From: Rhizobium sp. SG_E_25_P2
GTDB taxonomy: Bacteria; Pseudomonadota; Alphaproteobacteria; Rhizobiales; Rhizobiaceae
Assembly: GCF_029892285.1 (NCBI RefSeq)
Contig: NZ_JARXVM010000002.1
Location: forward strand, 248,001 to 312,000
Direction of reading: 5' to 3'
DNA length: 64,000 bases
In this document: positions 1-6,827 of the stretch, piece after piece
Layout: the number at the start of each line of letters is the position of its first letter
Position numbering within the stretch: the first letter of the stretch is position 1
The notes under the pieces: generated by a model
Told to the model about the DNA's origin: nothing
Seen by the model: the letters and a program-made list of their open reading frames with translations, nothing else
Database searches by the model: none
Program-made: the position numbers and the translations under genes

Positions 1-2
1 GC

Positions 3-260
3 CGTGACTTCGGGCGATACCTGACAAAGCTCGGCTTGAAAGATGGCCGTGGCCTTTCTCTCTATAGCTTCAGGCATAGCGCCACCGACGCCCTACGCCG
101 CGCCGGATACCTTGATGAACAATTCGGCTTCATCCTTGGGCATACGAAGGCGACCATGACGGGCCGCTACGGCATTCTTCCGCAGGGTATGCTTGAACAG
201 CGCGTGGAACTGATCAACGCCATCAAATACCCGGACTTGAAAATAGATCACTTATTTTGA
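3..260 (+). CDS. Tyrosine recombinase/integrase, C-terminal fragment (cut by window edge)
   Basis: The frame is open to the left edge, so the 5' part is missing. The visible 85 residues carry the end of a tyrosine recombinase catalytic domain: an FRHSATDALRRAG block with the second catalytic Arg, then the LGHTKATMTGRYG block containing the GH pair and the nucleophilic Tyr. This is the site-specific recombinase expected to insert and excise the element at tRNA-Gln. The gene ends about 100 bp before the portal gene. That is unusual, since integrases normally sit beside regulatory rather than structural genes. Family assignment is firm; the exact subfamily cannot be judged from the fragment. Confidence 0.85.
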   Translation, partial: RDFGRYLTKLGLKDGRGLSLYSFRHSATDALRRAGYLDEQFGFILGHTKATMTGRYGILPQGMLEQRVELINAIKYPDLKIDHLF

Positions 261-363
261 TGGTTTAAGCTAAAAACATCAATTTCTGTGATTTTTAGGA
301 TTCACAGACGATTCGACCCGTGTCAGAATATTGCCAAGTCAAAGAAAGGGCTTGGCAATATCG

Positions 364-1575
364 ATGCGAAACGCATTCAAGAACGTGTTGGAAATCTTCA
401 AAGGTGAACGGTCGATAAAGAAGGCCGTATCTGCCGCCGATCCCGCAGTTCTCAGCTTTTTCGGTCTTTATCCAACCGCCTCGAATATTGAAGTCACGCC
501 TTCCATTGCTATGCAGGTTCCCGCTGTATTCTGCGCAGTCGGGACTATCTCGGGAAAAGTCGGTGATCTTCCTGCGAAGTTGTTTGATCGCAAGACCCGT
601 GAAGCCATCAAAGATCATGATGGTTACAAGCTGATCCACGACGAAGCGAACGCCTTCACGTCTGCTTCAGAGCTACGCCAGCAACTGACCCGTGACGCCT
701 TGCTCACCGGCCATGGCTTTGCTGAAGTGGTCCGCTCTTTCGACGGGCGCCCGTTGGAACTCAACCGGCTGAACCCTCATTCGGTTCAATGTAATGAATA
801 TGACGACGGCACCCCCTATTACATCGTGTCTTCCAAGAACGGTGGGCAGGTTCGGTTTGACTTCACCGACATCCTGCACATTGCCGCACCGGACGGCTCG
901 CCCGTCGTCAAAGCGCGCGAAGCCATCGCCCTGACCATCGCCTTCGAACGCCACATTGCCAGCTTGTTCGCCAACGGCGGGCGCCCTTCCGGCGTCATTC
1001 TGTCTCCGAAGGTAATCGATCAGGATGGCAAAAAGAACCTGGCTTCCTCGTGGTTCAGCAGCCACTCGGGAAACCGGGCCGGTGGCACCGCCATTCTTGA
1101 TGAAGGCATGGATTACCGCCCCCTTTCCACCACGCTCGCAGATGCGCAGTTTGCCGAAAACCGCCTTGAGCAGATCCGCGAAATCGCCCGCGCCTTCAAT
1201 ATCCCGCCGACCATGATTTTCGAGCTTTCGCGCGGCACGTGGTCGAACGTCGCGGAACTGAATCAGCAGTTCCTGACCATGACCCTGAAGCCTTGGCTGA
1301 CCCGGTGGGCTTGGGCTTATGCCCGTTGCTTGCTCACCCCTGAAGAGCGCGCCCGGTTCTACGTCGAATTCGTGACCGAAGACATCGTTTCGACCGATGA
1401 AGTCGCCCGGTCAACCGCCTTCAGTAACTACCGCAGCATGGGCGCCATGACCGCGAATGATGTTCGCGCAAAGCTGAATATGCCGCCCATTTCCGGCGGC
1501 GATGACAACGCCAATCCCTACACGACATCAAACAGCGCCGGGCCGGTTACGGCGCCGCAGGAATCCGCACAATGA
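364..1575 (+). CDS. Phage portal protein (HK97 family)
   Basis: Forms the dodecameric ring at the capsid vertex through which DNA is packaged and to which the tail connects. About 403 residues with the HK97-portal pattern: an N-terminal helical start, a region like QVPAVFCAVGTISGKVGDLP, the block FERHIASLFANGGRPSGVI, and a C-terminal stretch (IREIARAFNIPPTMIFEL, NVAELNQQFLTMTL) typical of the clip and stem regions. I prefer the ATG at 364 because an A/G-rich GAAAGGG lies upstream; a TTG at 331 would add 11 residues. The stop overlaps the next start by 4 nt, which suggests translational coupling. It is the first gene of the structural operon, with no terminase in front of it. Confidence 0.92.
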   Translation: MRNAFKNVLEIFKGERSIKKAVSAADPAVLSFFGLYPTASNIEVTPSIAMQVPAVFCAVGTISGKVGDLPAKLFDRKTREAIKDHDGYKLIHDEANAFTSASELRQQLTRDALLTGHGFAEVVRSFDGRPLELNRLNPHSVQCNEYDDGTPYYIVSSKNGGQVRFDFTDILHIAAPDGSPVVKAREAIALTIAFERHIASLFANGGRPSGVILSPKVIDQDGKKNLASSWFSSHSGNRAGGTAILDEGMDYRPLSTTLADAQFAENRLEQIREIARAFNIPPTMIFELSRGTWSNVAELNQQFLTMTLKPWLTRWAWAYARCLLTPEERARFYVEFVTEDIVSTDEVARSTAFSNYRSMGAMTANDVRAKLNMPPISGGDDNANPYTTSNSAGPVTAPQESAQ

Positions 1576-2006
1576 CAGACCCGACCAAACACCGCGCCTA
1601 TTTTGGCGATGGCGAACACGACTTCGCTCTTTCGTTCGAAATTGTGGACGAGCTTCAGCGCAAGACCGGCGTTGGCGTCGGTGAGCTTTACCAGCGGATC
1701 ACCGCCAGACTCTTTTACATCTCCGATATTGTCGAGGTGATCCGATGCGGCCTGATCGGTGGCGGCACCGCCCCTATTCGAGCGCAGCAGCTTGTAGACG
1801 CCTACGCGAAGAACCGCCCGTTCGCTGAAACCCTTCCACTCGCCCTCGATATCCTTGATGCACGGTGGGCAGGCATCCCCGAACACGTCGAACCCGCAAT
1901 CTGGGTGAACGAAGCCGATGCTGGCGTCGTCCATCGCGGCGAATTTGTTGTGTCGAAAGAGGCGAGCAACGCCATCAATGACGCCCTTGAACAGGTGGCA
2001 GAATGA
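1572..2006 (+). CDS. Tail assembly chaperone-like protein (GTA-gp10 / Phage_TAC_11 type) with tape-measure-like tail peptide
   Basis: About 144 residues. Residues 8-60 follow the gene-transfer-agent gp10 pattern: FGDGEHDFALSF, ELQRKTGVGVGELYQRI and DIVEVIRCGLIGGG. Proteins of this family belong to tail modules and are thought to chaperone the tape measure during tail assembly. Two oddities stand out. It sits between portal and capsid genes instead of beside the tape measure gene. Its C-terminus (AGVVHRGEFVVSKEAS) closely resembles a segment near the C-terminus of the element's own tape measure protein (AGIVHRGEYVMSKDAT). The start overlaps the portal stop and the end overlaps the next start by 4 nt. 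Confidence 0.7.
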   Translation: MTDPTKHRAYFGDGEHDFALSFEIVDELQRKTGVGVGELYQRITARLFYISDIVEVIRCGLIGGGTAPIRAQQLVDAYAKNRPFAETLPLALDILDARWAGIPEHVEPAIWVNEADAGVVHRGEFVVSKEASNAINDALEQVAE

Positions 2007-3523
2007 CCGGCGCCGACAACCTGATCATCAAGGGTGAATTCTCTATCGATGAGGCTGGCACCGTGACCGGCATCGCATGGCCGTTCGATACGGTCGATAC
2101 GCAGGGCGACCGTATTGAGAAGGGCGCCTTCAAGTTCGCCGCCGACGTGCCGATGTTCATGGAACATCAGGAAGGCGCTATCGGCATTTGGGATTCCTTC
2201 AAGGAAACAGACGCGGGCCTTGAAGTTACCGGGCGCCTCTTTCTTGAGTCGTCCCGCGCCGCCCGGGCTGCATACGACAAGCTTCGGAAGGGCCTGATTG
2301 ACGGCCTGTCCGTGAGCGGCATCGTCACCGCCGCTCGCATGATTGCTGATGGCGTTCGATCCATCACCGACACCCGCATCCTCGAAATCTCGCTCTGCCG
2401 ACGCCCGGTCAATCCGGGCGCCCGCGTCACCATCGTCAAATCCCTAAATGAGGAAGAAAACATGAAACCCGAAGAAATCCAGAATGAACCGGAAACGAAC
2501 AGCGATCCGGTTGCCACGCCCGATGAACTGAAGCTTCTGAAGGCCCGCATGGACGCCATCGAAGCCAAGGCTTCCCGCCTTCGCGGCGTCAACAATAACA
2601 ACGCATCCGCCGACAATGACAACGAAGAGGTGAAAGCCTTTTTCGACGGTCTGCGCAGCACCGGCATTCAGAAGGCGCTCACCACTGCGACCGGCGCCTC
2701 TCTGATTCCAAGCGCCCTAATGAACAAGGTGATCGTAAAACTGATGGCGCAATCGCCCGTTCGGCGCTTCGCTAACGTGATCACCGTGGAAGGCCCGTCT
2801 ATCGAGGTTCCCAGCCTTGTCACCGACGTGACGATTGGCGAAGTCACGGAAACGTCGCCGCGCCCCGAATCCTCGCCGGAATTCGGCTCCAAGTTTCTGC
2901 GTGTCTTTGAATCGAGCGTTATCGTCCCGATCACGCGCCAGATGCTCGAAGATTCCGCCGTCATGCTGGAATCGTTTTTCGTCAACCGGCTGGCACAGGG
3001 CTACGCTGAAAAAGAACAGTCGCAGTTCATCGGCGGCAATGGCACGACGCAGGCCGAAGGCATCCTGACCGCTGCCGAAGTTCAGGCGCCCATCACCACA
3101 GCTTCATCGACGGCATTCACCGCCGACGAACTCATCGAACTCTTCTATTCGCTGAAGAGCGCCTATCGCGATAACGGCGTTTGGCTGATGCACAGCAAAT
3201 CCCTTGCCAAGTTGCGCCAGCTTACGGATGCCAGCGGAACGCATATCTGGCAGAGCAGCCTTGCCGCCGGTCAGCCCGATTTGCTGCTTGGCCGCCCGGT
3301 CTTCGCTGCCGACCACATGCCGAACCCGGTGGCAGGCGCCACACCGATTGTGTTCGGCGACATCGGCGAAGCCTACACCATCGTTGATCGCGTCCGCCCC
3401 TCTATCGAGTGGGATTATCAGACCGGCTTCAGCACCGGCCTTGTGAAGGGCAACACCCGCGCCCGCTTCGGCGGCGGCGTCGTCAACGGCGAAGCCATCG
3501 TTAAGCTGAAGATGAAGGCTTAA
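2003..3523 (+). CDS. Fused HK97-type prohead protease and major capsid protein
   Basis: A single 506-residue frame. Residues 1-150 are a caudoviral prohead protease: GDRIEKGAF, then EHQEG with a candidate catalytic His55, GLSVSG with Ser103, and LEIS with Glu128. Residues 154 onward are the capsid half. These start with an acidic, lysine-rich coiled-coil delta/scaffold-like stretch (to about 200), followed by an HK97-fold coat domain with TATGASLIPSALMNKVI, a WLMHSKSLAKLRQL block and the terminal MKA. The protease matures the shell by cutting the scaffold segment. Fusions of these two genes occur in some siphoviruses. A strong internal ribosome site and ATG at the domain junction (2462) may give a separate 353-residue capsid protein. 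Confidence 0.93.
   Translation: MTGADNLIIKGEFSIDEAGTVTGIAWPFDTVDTQGDRIEKGAFKFAADVPMFMEHQEGAIGIWDSFKETDAGLEVTGRLFLESSRAARAAYDKLRKGLIDGLSVSGIVTAARMIADGVRSITDTRILEISLCRRPVNPGARVTIVKSLNEEENMKPEEIQNEPETNSDPVATPDELKLLKARMDAIEAKASRLRGVNNNNASADNDNEEVKAFFDGLRSTGIQKALTTATGASLIPSALMNKVIVKLMAQSPVRRFANVITVEGPSIEVPSLVTDVTIGEVTETSPRPESSPEFGSKFLRVFESSVIVPITRQMLEDSAVMLESFFVNRLAQGYAEKEQSQFIGGNGTTQAEGILTAAEVQAPITTASSTAFTADELIELFYSLKSAYRDNGVWLMHSKSLAKLRQLTDASGTHIWQSSLAAGQPDLLLGRPVFAADHMPNPVAGATPIVFGDIGEAYTIVDRVRPSIEWDYQTGFSTGLVKGNTRARFGGGVVNGEAIVKLKMKA
2450..2464 (+). promoter_or_regulatory. Internal ribosome binding site and ATG at the protease/capsid junction
   Basis: GAGGAAG at 2450-2456 precedes an in-frame ATG at 2462 with good spacing, exactly where the protease domain ends and the acidic scaffold-like segment of the capsid begins. 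It could let ribosomes make free coat protein in excess of the fused protease form. Seen in sequence; use of the site is inferred. Confidence 0.5.
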
Positions 3524-3526
3524 CCT

Positions 3527-4159
3527 ATGACCATCCGGCTCGCAAAGTCTCCGATCACCCTTCAGGCTGGCGGCATCACCGCCATCTTGAAGCCGTCTTT
3601 GCGGGCCGGTTTTCTCATGGCCGAAAGATGGACCTTGGCCGAACTCGACAAGGGAATTGCGGAACTCGATTTCCCGATGATTTGCGGCATCGCAGCCCTT
3701 GGCGCCGACGATCCCGTGAAAGCGCTGCGCATCTTCGCACTTGAAGTATCCGACCGCAAAGCCATTCCCCGGCTTCAGGTTCATATCCCCGCCATTCGCG
3801 AATTCGTGTCGCGCTCGCTCGGCCTTGTCACAGACGAACCGACGCAGCCCCGCGCCGACGCCACCGCACAGACCACACAACCGAACCTGATCGAAGAGCT
3901 AACCGAACTCTTCGAATTCGCGACCGGCGTCCTGCATTGGACGCCTGCCGATACCTGGGCCGCAACGCCGGCTGAAATCATCGCCGCACAACGCGGCCAT
4001 CTTGCCTATATGAAGCAGCTTCACGGCGCCGGGACCGACAAGCCCACTCAGTCCGAAACCTACACCACCGACCGCCTGAAGCGCGTTGAACAGCTTGGGT
4101 ATGATCCCGCCTTTGACCGCGATGCATTCAACAGCCTTCGGCAAAAGGGTAGCGCATGA
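3527..4159 (+). CDS. Tail assembly chaperone-like protein (GTA DUF2376 / TAC_6-like C-terminus)
   Basis: 210 residues. The N-terminal 100 residues (ITLQAGGITAILKPSL, ELDFPMICGIAALG) resemble small phage tail-assembly proteins only loosely. Residues 125-165 (LFEFATGVLHWTPADTWAAT followed by PAEI) match the pattern of a small GTA tail protein family, DUF2376 (rcc01693-like). In gene transfer agents that gene lies next to gp10 just before the tape measure gene. Here it is separated from both its usual partners and follows the capsid gene by 3 nt. The function is inferred from family resemblance; a fused two-domain origin is possible. Confidence 0.5.
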   Translation: MTIRLAKSPITLQAGGITAILKPSLRAGFLMAERWTLAELDKGIAELDFPMICGIAALGADDPVKALRIFALEVSDRKAIPRLQVHIPAIREFVSRSLGLVTDEPTQPRADATAQTTQPNLIEELTELFEFATGVLHWTPADTWAATPAEIIAAQRGHLAYMKQLHGAGTDKPTQSETYTTDRLKRVEQLGYDPAFDRDAFNSLRQKGSA

Positions 4160-4506
4160 AGCCGCCCCGCCTTTGCCATTGCGGCCAGACCGTGCCAGCC
4201 GGTGAGCGTTGCCAGTGCCAGCGTAAGCAGGACCGCGAACGCAAGCGCCGCCACGATCAGAACCGGCTCAATTCCCGTGATCGCGGCTATGATCGCGATT
4301 GGGAAGAGCTACGCCGCTACTTCCTCGGCAAGTATCCGCATTGCCGCATGTGCGCAGCCATGGGCAAGACCACACCGGCAACCGTCGCTGATCATATCAT
4401 CCCGATCCGCCTCGCACCCCATCGGCGCCTCGATCCGTCCAACCTGCAACCCCTCTGCGCTTTCCACCACAACAGCGTGAAGCAGAAGCAGGAGCGCAGC
4501 CAATGA
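4156..4506 (+). CDS. HNH endonuclease
   Basis: 116 residues. The N-terminus has a zinc-ribbon-like CHCGQ...CQC pattern and a very basic stretch. Next come CRMC, then the HNH core: ADHIIPIR (first His), DPSNLQPLC, and HHNSVK. In HK97-like and P27-like phages an HNH nuclease of this size works with the terminase in cutting concatemeric DNA at cos and is usually encoded beside it. Here the terminase genes are 1.9 kb downstream. The gene overlaps both neighbours by 4 nt, so it belongs to the structural operon. Confidence 0.88.
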   Translation: MKPPRLCHCGQTVPAGERCQCQRKQDRERKRRHDQNRLNSRDRGYDRDWEELRRYFLGKYPHCRMCAAMGKTTPATVADHIIPIRLAPHRRLDPSNLQPLCAFHHNSVKQKQERSQ

Positions 4507-4961
4507 CGCCCGCCACCAACGCCAGCGCAATCGAGTTTGAAGACATCCACGCGCTTCCACACGTCTTCTCGGACCTTTGGCGCGCTGTGCTTCTGACAGC
4601 CATCGAAGACGCCGTTCATGGGCCACCCCATGCCGGTTCGCACACCCAAAAGCTTCGCGAGATCGGAGCAGCCCGCGCCTACATCCTGAAGCCGAACCCC
4701 GATTTCGCTGAAGTCTGCACCCTTGCCGGATGCGACCCTGAAGCCGTTCGCGACCGTGTTGCCGTGATGATCAGCAAGGCGCCATCACCTGACACGCTGG
4801 CAGCAGCGCAGGAAAAGAAGAAGCCCATCCACACGGTGAGATCCAGCCGCCAGACCGGGGGTGGGTCTCGACTTGCCAGCGCTATAGGGACCGGCGGGGG
4901 GAGACGCGCTCGCTATAAAGTCGAAAAGGAATTTTCCAACATGGACACCGAAGCCCGATGA
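4503..4961 (+). CDS. Hypothetical phage protein
   Basis: 152 residues, family not recognised. Residues 60-95 contain ARAYILKPNPDFAEVCTLAG followed by CDPEAVRDRV, which looks like a small helix-turn-helix-like unit seen in various alphaproteobacterial phage proteins. The last 45 residues are Gly/Arg/Ser-rich and of low complexity, because the DNA there (4853-4910) is an unusual G-run segment that resembles phage packaging sites. The reading frame overlaps HNH upstream and the connector gene downstream by 4 nt each, which supports translation through the whole frame. A DNA-binding or packaging role would fit the context but is a guess. Confidence 0.55.
   Translation: MTPATNASAIEFEDIHALPHVFSDLWRAVLLTAIEDAVHGPPHAGSHTQKLREIGAARAYILKPNPDFAEVCTLAGCDPEAVRDRVAVMISKAPSPDTLAAAQEKKKPIHTVRSSRQTGGGSRLASAIGTGGGRRARYKVEKEFSNMDTEAR
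4853..4910 (+). other. Candidate cos/packaging recognition segment (G-run element)
   Basis: A GGGGGTGGGTCTC run at 4857-4869 is followed about 30 bp later by GGCGGGGGGAGACGCG (4893-4908). The arms GTCTC (4865-4869) and GAGAC (4901-4905) are complementary. Several cos-type siphophages carry a comparable GGGGGTGGGTC...GGCGGGG segment right after the HNH gene and before terS. Here it lies in the coding region just after HNH, far from terS. Resemblance from memory only; moderate to low confidence. Confidence 0.3.
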
Positions 4962-5296
4962 GCATCGTCACCCTTTCCCTGTTCAAGGCCCATATCGGGC
5001 ATGATGAAGTCATTGAAAGCGGCGCGCTCGGCAACCTCGCCAGCGGCACCGATGAACTGCTTCAGCACTTTATCGACGCAGCCGAAGAGCGCGTGATTGC
5101 GTTGCTCGGGCGCCCGCTGTCCGATTTCACCGTCATCCCGGCATCGGTCAAGCAGGCCGTTTTGCTGCTTGCTGCGCACAGTTTTGAGAACCGCGAGCCC
5201 TTCCTGATTGGTGTTTCCGGCTCCGAAATCCCCAATTCCGTGGTCGATTACTTGCGCCCATACCGTATCGAGGTGACGGGCCGTGTCATCGAATAA
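4958..5296 (+). CDS. Head-tail connector protein (HK97 gp6-like)
   Basis: 112 residues with the all-helical pattern of the gp6/gp15 connector family: an N-terminal FKAHIGHD segment, then HFIDAAEERVIALLGRPLSD, VKQAVLLLAAHSFENRE, and the closing VVDYLRPYR. The protein forms the first adaptor ring below the portal. It overlaps the previous gene by 4 nt and the next by 14 nt. The length matches the family. It starts the four-gene connector block, which here precedes the terminase genes instead of following the capsid gene directly. Confidence 0.85.
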   Translation: MSIVTLSLFKAHIGHDEVIESGALGNLASGTDELLQHFIDAAEERVIALLGRPLSDFTVIPASVKQAVLLLAAHSFENREPFLIGVSGSEIPNSVVDYLRPYRIEVTGRVIE

Positions 5297-5711
5297 GACC
5301 CTCACCGAACAATCGCGCGATCTTGAGCGGCGCCTGAACGCGGTCCCGGCGCAAATCCTTGCCGCCCTTCGCCCGGCCTTGATCCGCTCGGCCAATGAGG
5401 TTGCTGCGAACGCGCGGGCGCTGGCGCCGAAGGACACAGGCGAGCTTGTCGATTCCATCGCAGTCACCGGACCCGGTGAGACAACCCCGGCTTATGCCGC
5501 GCAAGGTGGGCAGCGCACCGCAGGCCCTAATCAGGCGCTTGTGACCGTTGGGGATGCGTATGTTCGCTACGCCCACATGCTCGAATTCGGGACCGTCAAA
5601 ATGGAAGCGCAGCCCTTCCTTCGCCCTAGCTGGCGGTTGGCGCGAACGCGCATCCTGAACCGCCTCACGCGCACCATCAACGCAGTCACCAAAAAGCTGA
5701 ACCCGAAATGA
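5283..5711 (+). CDS. HK97 gp10-like tail component protein
   Basis: 142 residues. The order ALRPALIRSANEVAANARAL, PKDTGELVDSI, then AHMLEFGTVKMEAQPFLRP is the hallmark of the HK97 gp10 family, a small protein at the head-tail interface or tail completion stage. The EFGT...PFLRP motif is especially diagnostic. The gene overlaps its upstream neighbour by 14 nt and the downstream one by 4 nt. Confidence 0.88.
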   Translation: MSSNKTLTEQSRDLERRLNAVPAQILAALRPALIRSANEVAANARALAPKDTGELVDSIAVTGPGETTPAYAAQGGQRTAGPNQALVTVGDAYVRYAHMLEFGTVKMEAQPFLRPSWRLARTRILNRLTRTINAVTKKLNPK

Positions 5712-6124
5712 TCGAACCGACAATCGCCCTTCAAGAGGCCATCCGCGCCAAGCTGATCAACTCCCCGGCTGTGATCGCGCTTGTTCCCGCCGACCGGATC
5801 AAGGCCGGCACGACGCGCCCCGATGAATGCCCGTGCATCCGCATCGGTGAGGCACATACGATCATGCACGGCAATGACTATTCAGCGCAGCGCATGGCCG
5901 AAATCTTCATTGATGTTCACGTTTGGACCGTCAACGAAGGCGAGCGGCAGGCCAAGGAAATCACATGGGCGGTTCAATGCGCCCTTGATGGCAAGCTGAC
6001 TGTTCCCGGCTGCGACTGCTTCGAATTCAAGATCACTGGCGCCCGCTACCCGCGCGACCCTGAACCCGACGCCTACGGTCATGGGGTTTTGTCGGTGGAA
6101 GCTCTTGTTCGTTGGGTGATCTGA
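5708..6124 (+). CDS. DUF3168 family tail terminator/completion protein
   Basis: 138 residues. ALQEAIRAKLINSPAVIALV at the start, then IRIGEAHTIM and a central IFIDVHVWTVNEGERQAKEI are typical of DUF3168, the family containing SPP1 gp17-like tail completion proteins that cap the tail tube beneath the head. Its presence implies that the particle is built to accept a tail, although no tail tube gene is seen in the window. It overlaps the head closure gene start by 1 nt (TGATG). Confidence 0.82.
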   Translation: MIEPTIALQEAIRAKLINSPAVIALVPADRIKAGTTRPDECPCIRIGEAHTIMHGNDYSAQRMAEIFIDVHVWTVNEGERQAKEITWAVQCALDGKLTVPGCDCFEFKITGARYPRDPEPDAYGHGVLSVEALVRWVI

Positions 6125-6438
6125 TGCGGGCCGGAAAGCTGAAGCACGCCCTCATGATCGAACGGGAAGTGAAGGCTGTTGATGCAGCCGGTTACGTCAC
6201 TTCCACGTGGATGCTGATCGGCACCATCAGGGCCGAACTTGCGCAGCAGGCGACGACCGAAGGCGCCACCGGCTACGGCGAAGCGGGAACCGCTGGCCTG
6301 ACATTCAAGACCCGATACCTCACCGGCCTGACCACGGCTGATCGCATCCGATACCTGGGCCGCGCCTATAACCTGAAGTCCATCACGGATTTCGGGCCGC
6401 GTGGTGGCCTAGAATTGACCGTGGACGCGCTCGAATGA
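6124..6438 (+). CDS. Head closure / head-tail adaptor protein (SPP1 gp16-like)
   Basis: 104 residues. MRAGKLKHALMIEREVKAVD, then VTSTWMLIGTIRAEL, FKTRYLTGLTTADRIRYLGR and the end LTVDAL are typical of the head closure family, which forms the gate ring between connector and tail. I chose the ATG at 6124, which overlaps the preceding stop; an upstream start at 6112 is possible. In ordinary siphophages this gene precedes gp10 and DUF3168; here it follows them. Confidence 0.85.
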   Translation: MRAGKLKHALMIEREVKAVDAAGYVTSTWMLIGTIRAELAQQATTEGATGYGEAGTAGLTFKTRYLTGLTTADRIRYLGRAYNLKSITDFGPRGGLELTVDALE

Positions 6439-6827
6439 CCCGTGGCCTGAAGCCTTCGACCATCACGCCCGGAACATCGCCCGTCACCACGGTTCAGGCG
6501 CCGCCGTCTTATCTGTCAAAGGACGCGAAAGCGGAATGGCGCCGTGTCGCGCCGATCTTGATCACCGAACGCCGCGTGTTGACCGTCGCTGATCTAGGCG
6601 TCCTTGAAAACTACTGCATTGGCTTCGGCACCATGCGCGAACTTCACCGGCTGCTTCAGGTGGAAGGCCACGTTCTGCCATCCGGCAAGCGGCACCCCGC
6701 AAGCACCGCACTCATTCAAGCGCAGCAAATGCAGCTTCGCGCCGCCGCTGAACTTGGCCTGACGCCCTCGGCTCGATCCCGCGCCGCCCTTGGCGAACTC
6801 CCTGATGAAGATGAAGACTTTCTATGA
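6435..6827 (+). CDS. Terminase small subunit (P27 family)
   Basis: 130 residues. APPSYLSKDAKAEWRRVAPI, then VLTVADLGVLENYCIGF and the C-terminal ELGLTPSARSRAALGEL are diagnostic of P27-type small terminases. The protein recognises the packaging site and hands DNA to the large subunit. It overlaps both neighbours by 4 nt (ATGA arrangement). The unusual point is position: terS and terL follow the connector genes and directly precede the tape measure gene, instead of standing first in the late operon. Confidence 0.9.
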   Translation: MTRGLKPSTITPGTSPVTTVQAPPSYLSKDAKAEWRRVAPILITERRVLTVADLGVLENYCIGFGTMRELHRLLQVEGHVLPSGKRHPASTALIQAQQMQLRAAAELGLTPSARSRAALGELPDEDEDFL

